DNA from: Ruminococcus_G sp963594675
GTDB taxonomy: Bacteria > Bacillota > Clostridia > Lachnospirales > Lachnospiraceae
Direction: 5' to 3'
Length of the DNA stretch: 8,119 nt
Assembly (NCBI GenBank): GCA_963594675.1
Contig: CAVBGA010000198.1
Span: 1 to 8,119 of the forward strand
Both the position numbers and the translations under genes were made by a program. The notes under the pieces were generated by a model that worked only from the letters and a program-made list of their open reading frames with translations, did no database searches and was not told the origin of the DNA. This document shows, one piece after another, positions 1-7,021 of the stretch. Positions within the stretch are counted from its first letter, which is position 1. Each line of letters starts with the position of its first letter.

Positions 1-359
1 ATACCCCCACCCAGTATGCGGCCATTGCAGCTCTTGAAGGTCCTCAGGATGTCCTAAAAGAAATGTTAGAGGTGTATGATGAGAACAGACAGTTGGTTTT
101 GAAGGAAATCAATTCCATGAAGCATTTGAGCTTGAAAATGGCCAGAGGCGCCTTTTATGCTTTTGTTAATATCAAGGATACAGGCATGACTTCCGAAGAA
201 TTTGCTATTGACCTTCTGGAAAAACAGCATGTTGTAGTAGTTCCAGGCTCAGGTTTTGGCGAAGGAGGAGAAGGCTATATTCGAATTTCTTATGTAGCTT
301 CTAAGGAAGATATGATAGAAGGACTGAATAGAATGAGAGCCTATACGGATGCACTTTAA
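1..359 (+). CDS. PLP-dependent class I/II aminotransferase, C-terminal part (5' end outside window)
   Basis: The reading frame is open from base 3 and gives 118 residues, so this is only the last third or so of a protein whose family is normally about 390 residues. The first ATG in the window (63) is internal, because the homologous-looking sequence begins before it (TPTQYAAIAALEGPQD). Family hallmarks are the GAFYAF segment, VVVVPGSGFG, and GEGYIRISY, whose Arg (codon 282-284) is the residue that binds the substrate carboxylate in fold-type I aminotransferases. The PLP-binding lysine lies upstream of the window. The enzyme would move an amino group between an amino acid and a 2-oxo acid in the cytosol. 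The next gene starts 22 bases after the stop on the same strand and has its own GGGAGG site, so the two are probably co-transcribed. The exact substrate cannot be told; aspartate, aromatic or branched-chain amino acids are all possible. Confidence 0.9.
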   Translation, partial: TPTQYAAIAALEGPQDVLKEMLEVYDENRQLVLKEINSMKHLSLKMARGAFYAFVNIKDTGMTSEEFAIDLLEKQHVVVVPGSGFGEGGEGYIRISYVASKEDMIEGLNRMRAYTDAL

Positions 360-381
360 AGAATATGGGAGGTAAATACAC

Positions 382-1368
382 ATGAAAGTATTTGTATACA
401 GTTGCAGAGAAGATGAGCATGTGCTTTATGAAGAATATGCCCCTAAAATGGGATTTGAGTTTGGCTATTGCAGGACCCAGCCCACCATGGAAAACGCAGA
501 TTTGGCAAAGGGCTACGATGTCATCTCCGTGGTAGGTACTAAGATTTCCGATGAATTATTGAAATATTTCGCAGAAAATGGTTTGAAATGCATCACAGCC
601 AGATGTATTGGCGTGGATCATATCAATGTAGCCTACGCGAAAGAGTTAGGCATACGAGTATCCAACATTACCTATTCCCCTAATGCCGTAGCAGATTATG
701 CTATTCTTTTGATGCTCATGTGTCTGCGAAAAGAAAAATATATTCTGGAGCACTATAAGGTAAATGATTATACCTTAGCCCAGAATTGTGGAAGAGAGCT
801 ACGGGATATGACCGTAGGCATCGTTGGCGGCGGACGTATTGGTCGTACCGTAATGAAAGAGATTTCCGGTTTTGGATGCAAAATTCTTGTCTATGATAAA
901 TATCAGATGGATGAGGTAAAGCAATATGCGGAGTATGTAGAATATGAGGAGTTATTGCAGCGCTGCGATCTGATTACTTTCCACGCTCCAGGTACAGCAG
1001 ATACCTACCATATGCTGAATTTGGATAATGTACGCCTGTTAAAGAAAAATTGCATTATCATTAATACCTCTCGCGGCTCCAATATTGATACTAAAGCTTT
1101 AATTTACGGTTTGGAAGAGGGCATTATCTCCGCTGCAGGACTGGATGTATTAGATCATGAACCGACTATCTATAATATCAACCATACCGATCATTTGCTG
1201 TTGGATCATGATGTGGCAATTCTGGAGAGTTTCCCTAATGTTGTGATTACACCCCATACCGCATTTTATACCGATCATGCTGTGAGAGATATGATTGAAA
1301 ATTCTCTGAATAATGCAAAAGCTTTTTATGACGGGGAGAAAATGCCGGGAGAAATTATTCCTTCTTGA
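382..1368 (+). CDS. D-2-hydroxyacid dehydrogenase, D-lactate dehydrogenase/VanH-like
   Basis: The protein has 328 residues, normal for the family. It should reduce a 2-oxo acid to a D-2-hydroxy acid with NADH in the cytosol. The Rossmann nucleotide motif is V145-G-I-V-GGGRIG (G149, G151, G154), with Asp172 at the end of the next strand, which favours NAD(H) over NADP(H). Catalytic residues are all present: Arg231 in NTSRG, Glu260 in LDVLDHE, and His292 in TPHTAFYT. Segments such as CIGVDHINV, YSPNAVADY and RGFGCK-like SGFGCK recall D-lactate dehydrogenase and the vancomycin-resistance enzyme VanH, but no VanA-like ligase or VanX gene is near. GGGAGG at 367-372, nine bases before the ATG, supports the start. 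The upstream aminotransferase could supply the 2-oxo acid, giving a two-step amino acid to hydroxy acid route (inference). The stop codon lies inside the -35 box of the next gene's promoter. Substrate could be pyruvate, a branched-chain or an aromatic 2-oxo acid. Confidence 0.92.
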   Translation: MKVFVYSCREDEHVLYEEYAPKMGFEFGYCRTQPTMENADLAKGYDVISVVGTKISDELLKYFAENGLKCITARCIGVDHINVAYAKELGIRVSNITYSPNAVADYAILLMLMCLRKEKYILEHYKVNDYTLAQNCGRELRDMTVGIVGGGRIGRTVMKEISGFGCKILVYDKYQMDEVKQYAEYVEYEELLQRCDLITFHAPGTADTYHMLNLDNVRLLKKNCIIINTSRGSNIDTKALIYGLEEGIISAAGLDVLDHEPTIYNINHTDHLLLDHDVAILESFPNVVITPHTAFYTDHAVRDMIENSLNNAKAFYDGEKMPGEIIPS

Positions 1369-1394
1369 CATGAATTTCTCTAGAGAGGTATGAT
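1365..1394 (+). promoter_or_regulatory. Sigma-A-type promoter for the GntR/FadR regulator gene
   Basis: TTGACA (1365-1370, exact -35 consensus) is followed after 18 bases by TATGAT (1389-1394, five of six matches to TATAAT). The -35 box overlaps the TGA stop of the dehydrogenase (1366-1368). Transcription would start near 1401, leaving a short leader of about 30 bases with the ribosome site AGGAAGG (1415-1421) nine bases before the ATG at 1431. So the regulator can be expressed independently of the genes upstream. Confidence 0.75.
1377..1386. promoter_or_regulatory. Candidate operator: 10-bp palindrome in the promoter spacer
   Basis: TCTCTAGAGA is a perfect inverted repeat located between the -35 and -10 boxes. 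Its centre is 18 bp from the centre of a second CTAG-centred palindrome (1395-1404). Location in the promoter of a DNA-binding regulator suggests autoregulation, but no binding is shown by sequence alone. Confidence 0.4.
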
Positions 1395-1404
1395 GTCCTA
1401 GGAC
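1395..1404. promoter_or_regulatory. Candidate operator: 10-bp palindrome at the transcription start
   Basis: GTCCTAGGAC is a perfect inverted repeat that begins directly after the -10 box and covers the expected transcription start. It has the GT...AC ends common in GntR-family operators, though the 6-bp centre is not a standard published consensus that I recognise. A bound dimer here would block RNA polymerase. An adjoining weaker repeat, ACTC-gtat-GAGT (1403-1414), could form a small hairpin in the leader RNA. Confidence 0.45.
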
Positions 1405-1430
1405 TCGTATGAGTAGGAAGGACCAAAATC

Positions 1431-2096
1431 ATGAAATTATCAGATAAAGCAAAAGCAAAATTATTAGACCTGATCACGGTACAAAAAAAATATCAGCCTG
1501 GTGATAAATTACCTAATGAAAATGATTTGTCAGCAGAATTGGGGGTAAGTCGAACTACCCTTCGGGAAGCCATCCAATTTCTCACCACCCAGGGGGTTTT
1601 GGAAGTACGGCGGGGAAAGGGTACCTTTGTAGCAGAAGATTCCACGGCCAAAGAAGAATTTGGCTTTGATGAACTAAATGTTATGCATGCCAAAATCAAA
1701 GATCTCTATGAGCTGCGTACCATGTTGGAACCGGATATGGCCTACTATGCAACTATTCGTGCCACTGATGAAGAGATTGATGAGATTTTGCAATTAGGAG
1801 AAGCCTTGGAGGAAGTCAGCAATAAAAATCAGGAAGATCCCATTCTTAATGAGCGTTTTCATATCGCCATTGCCAAAGCCTCCCATAATGAATTTGGCGT
1901 CAAATTGATGGAGATCACCAACAATGCTTTAATCCGTGGCTTCGAGGAAAGCAATATTAATCAGACCCTGTTTCGAGATGTCATGGATGATCACCGAATG
2001 ATCATGAATTACCTAAAATTAAGAGACCCGGAAGGGGTAAGGGAAGCCATGCGTCTACATATGAAGCATTCCATTAGTGACTATAATATTAAATAG
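1431..2096 (+). CDS. GntR-family transcriptional regulator, FadR subfamily (FCD domain)
   Basis: The protein has 221 residues, typical of FadR-type regulators. Residues 3-67 form the GntR winged helix: GDKLPNENDLSAELGVS, then the recognition helix SRTTLREAIQFL (40-51) and the wing RRGKGTFV (60-67). Residues about 90-215 are the all-helical FCD ligand-binding domain. Its usual metal-site residues can be traced: Asn140 (in the position often held by Asp, motif NERFH), His144, His188 and His210. FCD regulators commonly sense carboxylates such as lactate, gluconate or fatty-acyl compounds, which fits the neighbouring hydroxyacid and alcohol dehydrogenases, so it may control those genes and itself (inference). 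It has its own promoter, two candidate operators, and an intrinsic terminator right after the stop. The ATG at 1431 is supported by AGGAAGG nine bases upstream. The effector is unknown. Confidence 0.93.
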   Translation: MKLSDKAKAKLLDLITVQKKYQPGDKLPNENDLSAELGVSRTTLREAIQFLTTQGVLEVRRGKGTFVAEDSTAKEEFGFDELNVMHAKIKDLYELRTMLEPDMAYYATIRATDEEIDEILQLGEALEEVSNKNQEDPILNERFHIAIAKASHNEFGVKLMEITNNALIRGFEESNINQTLFRDVMDDHRMIMNYLKLRDPEGVREAMRLHMKHSISDYNIK

Positions 2097-2104
2097 GATT
2101 TAGC

Positions 2105-2145
2105 AAGAGCTGTAAATTACAAGTCGTAATTTGCAGCTTTTTGTT
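2105..2145 (+). terminator. Intrinsic terminator after the GntR regulator
   Basis: A 13-bp stem pairs 2108-2120 (AGCTGTAAATTAC) with 2126-2138 (GTAATTTGCAGCT) around a 5-base loop. The only irregular pair is one G-U wobble. A run of five T's (2138-2142), then GTT, follows, and upstream A's extend the stem. It ends the regulator transcript, so the alcohol dehydrogenase downstream needs readthrough or its own promoter. Confidence 0.8.
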
Positions 2146-2185
2146 ATATGATTAGAGGAGGAAAAGAGAAAGGAATTAATTTATT

Positions 2186-3262
2186 ATGAAATATTATATG
2201 CCAACAAAAATTTATTGCGAAAGAGACTGTGTACGCAACTATGCCAATGAATGGACAGCACTGGGAAAGAAAGCTCTAATTGTAACAGGAAAAAGTTCTG
2301 CCAAAAACGGAGCACTGGCTGATGTAACAGAAGCCCTTAAGAAATCAAACACTCCCTATGCTATCTTTGATGAAACAGAAGAAAATCCTTCCATAGAGAT
2401 GGTTATGAAGGTTCGTGATCTGGGAATTGCAGAAAATGTTGATTTTGTTATTGGCTTGGGGGGCGGATCCCCTATGGATGCAGCAAAAGCCATTGCACTT
2501 ATGATTTATCACAAGGAAAAAGGTGCGGATTTCCTTTATGAGAAGGGAGATAATACAGCCCTTCCCGTGGTGGCTATCCCTACCACCTGTGGAACCGGCT
2601 CAGAGGCAACCGCAGTATCCGTATTGACCATACATGCCAAGCGCACCAAATCCAGCATTCCTCATCCCATCTTCCCTGAATATGCCCTGGTAGATGGAAA
2701 ATACCTAAAAAGTGCACCAAAAAGCATCTTGGTAAATACCTCCATTGATGCCCTGGCCCATTTGCTAGAAAGCTATATCAATGTAAAAACAAATCCCTTA
2801 TCTATAATGGTCTGTGAATATGGCTTAGGCCTTTGGAAGGATGTAAAATCCTGCCTTTTATCAGGAAATTATACGGAAGAAGACTATGATCGTCTGATTC
2901 TTACTTCCACCGTAGCCGGTATAGCCATTGCCCAGAATGGGACCACAGTACCCCACGGACTAAGTTATTACCTGACATACGAAAACTATGTGCCTCATGG
3001 AAAAGCGGTAGGATATTTCCAACCAGCCTATCTGGAAGCCGCTGCCGAAGATAGCAAGAGAAGAGTATTGGAACTGATTGGCTGCAAAGATATGGAAGAA
3101 TTTAACTCCTTGATTCATCAGTTGATTGGCCCCCTGGAAGTAGAAGATGATTTAATGGAAGCTGCTGTTTCCGGATTGATCAATAATAAAGCAAAGATTG
3201 ATGCCGTTCCCTATGAAATTACAGAGGACACCCTTCGTCATTTCTTTTCTATGGCGAAATAA
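2186..3262 (+). CDS. Iron-containing (group III) alcohol dehydrogenase
   Basis: The protein has 358 residues, slightly shorter than the 380-390 usual for the family. It should interconvert an alcohol or hydroxyacid and the matching aldehyde or ketone in the cytosol. Residues 1-170 form the nucleotide domain with GLGGGSPMDAAK (90-101) and IPTTCGTGSE (131-140). The helical C-terminal domain carries the complete metal site: Asp188 and His192 (SIDALAHLLE), His257 (VPHGLSY) and His271 (VPHGKA). At the position where NAD-specific members such as FucO carry Asp after the first strand (LIVTD), this protein has Gly35 (LIVTGKSS), which points to NADPH use by family rules. AAAGG at 2169-2173 is the likely ribosome site; a better AGGAGG (2156-2161) is 24 bases away. 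It follows a strong terminator, and I saw no clear promoter. Substrate unknown; the neighbours hint at hydroxyacid or aldehyde metabolism. Confidence 0.92.
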   Translation: MKYYMPTKIYCERDCVRNYANEWTALGKKALIVTGKSSAKNGALADVTEALKKSNTPYAIFDETEENPSIEMVMKVRDLGIAENVDFVIGLGGGSPMDAAKAIALMIYHKEKGADFLYEKGDNTALPVVAIPTTCGTGSEATAVSVLTIHAKRTKSSIPHPIFPEYALVDGKYLKSAPKSILVNTSIDALAHLLESYINVKTNPLSIMVCEYGLGLWKDVKSCLLSGNYTEEDYDRLILTSTVAGIAIAQNGTTVPHGLSYYLTYENYVPHGKAVGYFQPAYLEAAAEDSKRRVLELIGCKDMEEFNSLIHQLIGPLEVEDDLMEAAVSGLINNKAKIDAVPYEITEDTLRHFFSMAK

Positions 3263-3330
3263 TTAGTGAAACATCAACGACGCAATTGGCAAAATTATAA
3301 GCGATATAGTTAGTGAAATACTTGGTGAAA
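3263..3330 (+). repeat. Three short direct repeats, TTRGTGAAA
   Basis: The 73-base gap between the alcohol dehydrogenase and the alkyltransferase gene holds TTAGTGAAA at 3263-3271 and 3310-3318 and the variant TTGGTGAAA at 3322-3330. The last copy contains GGTGA, which can serve as the ribosome site for the ATG at 3336. No convincing terminator or promoter was seen in this gap. The repeats may be chance or decayed duplication. Confidence 0.4.
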
Positions 3331-3335
3331 TATAG

Positions 3336-3977
3336 ATGAAAAATAGAGAGGAAGCAATCACATATGGTCTATCCTTCCCAGATGCTTATCTTGATATGCC
3401 CTTTAAAGATCACAACTGGCAGCTGATACGATTTCGGGATAATAAAAAGGCCTTTCTTTGGGTTTACGAGAAGGATGACTATATTTGTCTTAATGTGAAG
3501 GTGAAAGCTGAGTGGAGAGATTTTTGGAGACATGCCTATCCTTCCGTTATTCCTGGATATCATCAAAATAAGGAACATTGGAACACTATTATTTTGGATG
3601 GAACCATCCCGGCGAAGGACATACGGCAAATGATTGGGGAGAGTTATGATCTTATCAGCGACTGCCCCAGAAAACGCATCTATGAGGCTGTAAAGAAAAT
3701 CCCAAAAGGGAAGGTGGCAAGCTATGGACAGGTGGCCAAAATGGCCGGCAATCCCAAAATGGCAAGAGCCGTAGGAAATGCATTACACAACAATCCGGAT
3801 CCCCAGCATATTCCCTGTTATCGGGTGGTCAATGCCAAAGGGGAACTGGCAGGAGCCTTTGCCTTTGGCGGAAAAGATGTACAAGCAAAATTACTGGAAG
3901 CTGATGGGATTGCAGTAAAAGATGGCAAGGTGGATCTGGAGAAATATGGGATGGATGAAGAGGATATGATAGAATGA
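3336..3977 (+). CDS. YjbR/MmcQ domain fused to O6-alkylguanine-DNA alkyltransferase-like domain
   Basis: The 213 residues hold two domains. Residues about 1-108 match the YjbR/MmcQ fold (CyaY-like, DNA-binding), with the family signature PGYHQNKEHWNTIILDG (73-89). Residues about 112-205 match the MGMT/Ogt catalytic domain: SYGQVA (Tyr130), the Arg finger in MARAVGNAL (Arg144), the Asn hinge NNP (Asn153), the active-site loop IPCYRVV (Cys161), and a GG pair before the last helix. MGMT moves alkyl groups from O6 of guanine onto its cysteine, once per protein. Cys161 is kept, so this is not an alkyltransferase-like ATL protein with PWHR. However, the usual His after Cys is Tyr162, and the Glu of the relay (LLxHEG in human MGMT) is Asp190 (LLEADG). 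Activity is therefore plausible but altered. The YjbR half takes the place of the normal MGMT N-terminal domain. The helicase gene starts 31 bases downstream, suggesting a repair operon. Confidence 0.88.
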   Translation: MKNREEAITYGLSFPDAYLDMPFKDHNWQLIRFRDNKKAFLWVYEKDDYICLNVKVKAEWRDFWRHAYPSVIPGYHQNKEHWNTIILDGTIPAKDIRQMIGESYDLISDCPRKRIYEAVKKIPKGKVASYGQVAKMAGNPKMARAVGNALHNNPDPQHIPCYRVVNAKGELAGAFAFGGKDVQAKLLEADGIAVKDGKVDLEKYGMDEEDMIE

Positions 3978-4008
3978 CATATTTTAGGTAGGAAACGGGA
4001 GATCTGTG

Positions 4009-7000
4009 ATGGATAAAATAAGGGAAATGCAAAAAGGTTTTACAACAGCTTTGATCAATAGCAATCATAATTCCAATCTTGCTTACCGACCGGAATTTGT
4101 ATCAAATAATCCCAAGGAAGGGAAAAAAGTTCTTTCCTCCATAGAGGAAGAATTATTACATTGCGACAGCTTTCGAATCAGTGTAGCCTTTATCACTATG
4201 GGAGGAATTACGCCTCTGCTGCAAACTTTAAAAGAGCTGGAAGAGAAGGGAATCGAAGGGCAGATTCTTACCACCAATTACCTGGATTTTAGTGAGCCTA
4301 AGGCATTGGAGAAAATTCATCAATTTAAAAATATTAGTCTGAAAATGTATGATGTGGAGGCAGCGGGCAATGGTTTCCATACCAAGGGCTATATCTTTAA
4401 AAGGGAAGAAATTTATCGCATCATTATCGGTAGTTCCAACTTAACAGGCAAAGCCCTGACCTGTAATCAGGAATGGAATACAAAACTGATCTCTACGGAC
4501 AAAGGAGAGATGGCAGAGCAGATTATTCAAGAGTTCGAAAGTCTATGGAATAGTCCCGATTCCAAAGACTTTGAAGAGTTCTATGAGCAATATCAGGAAA
4601 GATATGCCATCATAAAAAAGCAAAAGGATATCGCTCGACAGGATAACATTACCTCTATTGAGAAATATCGACTAAAGCCTAATGATATGCAGGCAAGCTT
4701 TATCGCCAATCTAAAGAAATTATTAGATGCCGGAGAGAAGCGGGCTTTGCTAGTGGCCTCCTGTGGTACAGGAAAGACCTTTGCCTCCGCCTTTGCCATG
4801 AGAGAGCTGGGCTATCAAAGGGTTTTATTTGTGGTACACAGAGGGCAGCTTGCCAGACAAACAAAGAAGTCCTATGGAAAGATTATGCCAAGCAGCATCA
4901 CCTTGGGCTTATTAGGTGCAGGATATCATGAGACGGATACCGATTATATTTTTGCCACTGTTCAGACCCTTAGCAATGATGACTACCTACATCAATTTAC
5001 CCCAGACCACTTCGATTGTATCATTCTGGACGAAGCCCATCATTCCAGTGCCAATACCTACCAGAAGCTGATGCATTATTTCACACCAAAGCTCTGGTTA
5101 GGTATGACCGCAACTCCTGATAAAAGGGAGGACAGGGAGGCAGGCTATAATATTTATGAAATTTTTGATCATAATATTGCCTGTGATATTCGTTTGCAGG
5201 AAGCCATGGAAGAGAACCTATTGTGTCCCTTTCATTATTTTGGTGTGAGCGATCTCTCTTTGATTAACGATAAACAAAGCAACGCAAAAACTATTTCTGA
5301 AAAGGATTTTCGACTGTTAACCAGTGACCAGCGTGTAAAGCACATTGTAGAAAAGGCAAGCTATTACGGCCATAGCGGGAATCGTGTAAAAGGGCTGATT
5401 TTCTGCAGCAGAATCGATGAATCTGAGGAATTAGCACACAAGCTAAATGGAACCATCAATCCTGAAACAGGAAGATATTTTAGGACACTGGCTTTGAATG
5501 GAAATGCTACTGAAAAGGAGAGGCAGGAGGCTTTTGAACGATTAGCCATGGAGGAAGGATATGGCAGCGGTGAAAGTGCATCTGATATGCCCCAAGCTTT
5601 AGACTATATCATTTCCGTGGACATTTTAAATGAAGGTGTCGACATCGTGGAGGTAAACCAGGTTCTTATGCTGCGGCCCACCCAGTCCCCTATTATTTTT
5701 ATCCAGCAGCTGGGACGTGGACTGCGTAAAGCCCAGGAAAAAGATTATGTAGTAATTCTGGACTTTATTGGAAATTATAGAAATAATTTCATGATTCCCA
5801 TTGCCTTATCAGGAGATCGCACCTACAATCCTGACAATATTCGAAAATATGTCATCAGCGGCAATACGACCATTCCAGGCCTATCTACCATTCATTTTGA
5901 TGCCATAGCAAAAGAGCGGATTTTCCACTCCATCGATAGAATACGAGGGGTAAAATCCATGATCCGTGAAAGTTTCACCAACCTTAAAAATCGACTGGGA
6001 AGAATTCCTTATTTGCTGGATTTTTATGAGAATGGAGAAGTAGATCCTCTCTTAATCATTAAAGAATACAAAACCTATTTCAACTTTCTTTGCACAATGG
6101 ATGCGGAGCGATATCAAAGGAAAATTACGGAGCAGGAGAATCTTACTCTGGAATATCTTTCAAAAACTTTGCTTTCCGGAACACGCCCTTATGATCTGGA
6201 ACTTTTACGACAGCTCTCGAAAACGGCGAATATATCTATTTTCCACTTTTTAGAGGAAATGAAAGAGAAATATCCTGCAGTAAAAGACGAAAGCATTCAA
6301 AATGCAATCCATGTGCTGGAAGGGCATTTTGTATCTAGAGAAGAGGAATATCAAAAATTTAAGCAGATAGAGATTGTAAAACCCGACACCAAGGGAATGC
6401 TCCAAAGAATGAAAAGCTATGAGGAACGCCTGCGTCATGGAGAATTCCACAAGCAGCTAGATGATTTGATTGCCCTGGGTTTGCAGCGTTATCAGGATAA
6501 GTATGAAACTTCAGCAAATTCTGAAACACCTTTTGTATTATATGAGAAATACTCTCGAAGAGATGTCAGCTTTCTTATGAACTGTGGAAAAGATTTGTCC
6601 TCCACCATGTATGGAATGAAGCGCATTGGAAAGGATGTCTTTATCTTTGTAACCTACCATAAAGAAGAGGCGAACAGCGAAGATAAAAATTATGTAGATG
6701 GAAAACCAGATTATGCAGATGCCTTTGCCAACAACTCCATTTTCCGTTGGGATTCGCAAATAGGAAAAGGGCCGGAAAGCAGTTATATGCAGGAAGTAAC
6801 CCAGGCTGAGAGAAAGCATTTATTGGTCAAAAAAAGTGATGCCGAGACGAGCTTTTATTATATGGGACAGTTTGATATTATAGATATAAAAGCGGATAAA
6901 AAATTAAACAATAGTGGTGTCCTGAAGGATATCACCAAAGTTGCGATGCAGATGCAGCATTCCGTAAGAGAAGATTTGCTGATGTATTTGGAAAGTAGTA

Positions 7001-7014
7001 TATGTGAGGAGTAG
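4009..7014 (+). CDS. PLD-nuclease/SF2 helicase/DUF3427 protein, putative DNA repair or defence enzyme
   Basis: This 1001-residue protein has three parts. Residues about 40-185 are a phospholipase-D-like domain with one HKD-type motif: His124 and Lys126 (FHTKGYIF), then GSSNLT (141-146) and Glu155. Residues about 222-600 are an SF2 helicase of the ResIII type: Walker A SCGTGKT (251-257), DEAHH (341-345), TATP (367-370), and motif VI QQLGRGLRK (566-574). Residues about 605-995 match the DUF3427 region found with such helicases; its end (LYEKYSRRDV, FVTYHKE, WDSQIGKG, FYYMGQF) looks like a compact beta-rich module. ATP-driven movement on DNA plus strand cutting is the likely activity, used in repair or restriction (inference). 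A GTG at 4006 is also possible, but GGGAG (3997-4001) is seven bases from the ATG at 4009 and only four from the GTG, so I chose the ATG. The Nudix gene follows after 7 bases. Confidence 0.9.
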   Translation: MDKIREMQKGFTTALINSNHNSNLAYRPEFVSNNPKEGKKVLSSIEEELLHCDSFRISVAFITMGGITPLLQTLKELEEKGIEGQILTTNYLDFSEPKALEKIHQFKNISLKMYDVEAAGNGFHTKGYIFKREEIYRIIIGSSNLTGKALTCNQEWNTKLISTDKGEMAEQIIQEFESLWNSPDSKDFEEFYEQYQERYAIIKKQKDIARQDNITSIEKYRLKPNDMQASFIANLKKLLDAGEKRALLVASCGTGKTFASAFAMRELGYQRVLFVVHRGQLARQTKKSYGKIMPSSITLGLLGAGYHETDTDYIFATVQTLSNDDYLHQFTPDHFDCIILDEAHHSSANTYQKLMHYFTPKLWLGMTATPDKREDREAGYNIYEIFDHNIACDIRLQEAMEENLLCPFHYFGVSDLSLINDKQSNAKTISEKDFRLLTSDQRVKHIVEKASYYGHSGNRVKGLIFCSRIDESEELAHKLNGTINPETGRYFRTLALNGNATEKERQEAFERLAMEEGYGSGESASDMPQALDYIISVDILNEGVDIVEVNQVLMLRPTQSPIIFIQQLGRGLRKAQEKDYVVILDFIGNYRNNFMIPIALSGDRTYNPDNIRKYVISGNTTIPGLSTIHFDAIAKERIFHSIDRIRGVKSMIRESFTNLKNRLGRIPYLLDFYENGEVDPLLIIKEYKTYFNFLCTMDAERYQRKITEQENLTLEYLSKTLLSGTRPYDLELLRQLSKTANISIFHFLEEMKEKYPAVKDESIQNAIHVLEGHFVSREEEYQKFKQIEIVKPDTKGMLQRMKSYEERLRHGEFHKQLDDLIALGLQRYQDKYETSANSETPFVLYEKYSRRDVSFLMNCGKDLSSTMYGMKRIGKDVFIFVTYHKEEANSEDKNYVDGKPDYADAFANNSIFRWDSQIGKGPESSYMQEVTQAERKHLLVKKSDAETSFYYMGQFDIIDIKADKKLNNSGVLKDITKVAMQMQHSVREDLLMYLESSICEE

Positions 7015-7021
7015 TAGCTAA

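Noticed and set aside
382..1368. Part of a vancomycin-resistance (vanHAX) cluster
   Set aside because: No ligase, dipeptidase or two-component genes are present; the following gene is a GntR regulator.
2156..2161. AGGAGG as ribosome site of the alcohol dehydrogenase
   Set aside because: It is 24 bases from the ATG, and an in-frame TAA at 2177 excludes an earlier start; AAAGG at 2169-2173 fits better.
3286..3310. TTGGCA ... TATAGT as a promoter for the alkyltransferase gene
   Set aside because: The spacer is only 13 bases, too short for a sigma-A promoter.
4006..4008. GTG as the start of the PLD-helicase protein
   Set aside because: Only four bases from GGGAG; the next codon ATG at 4009 has normal spacing. 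The difference is one residue.
4009..7014. Mokosh-type PLD-helicase defence protein
   Set aside because: The helicase is of the SF2 DEAH/ResIII type with the PLD domain at the N-terminus, not the helicase type I associate with Mokosh.
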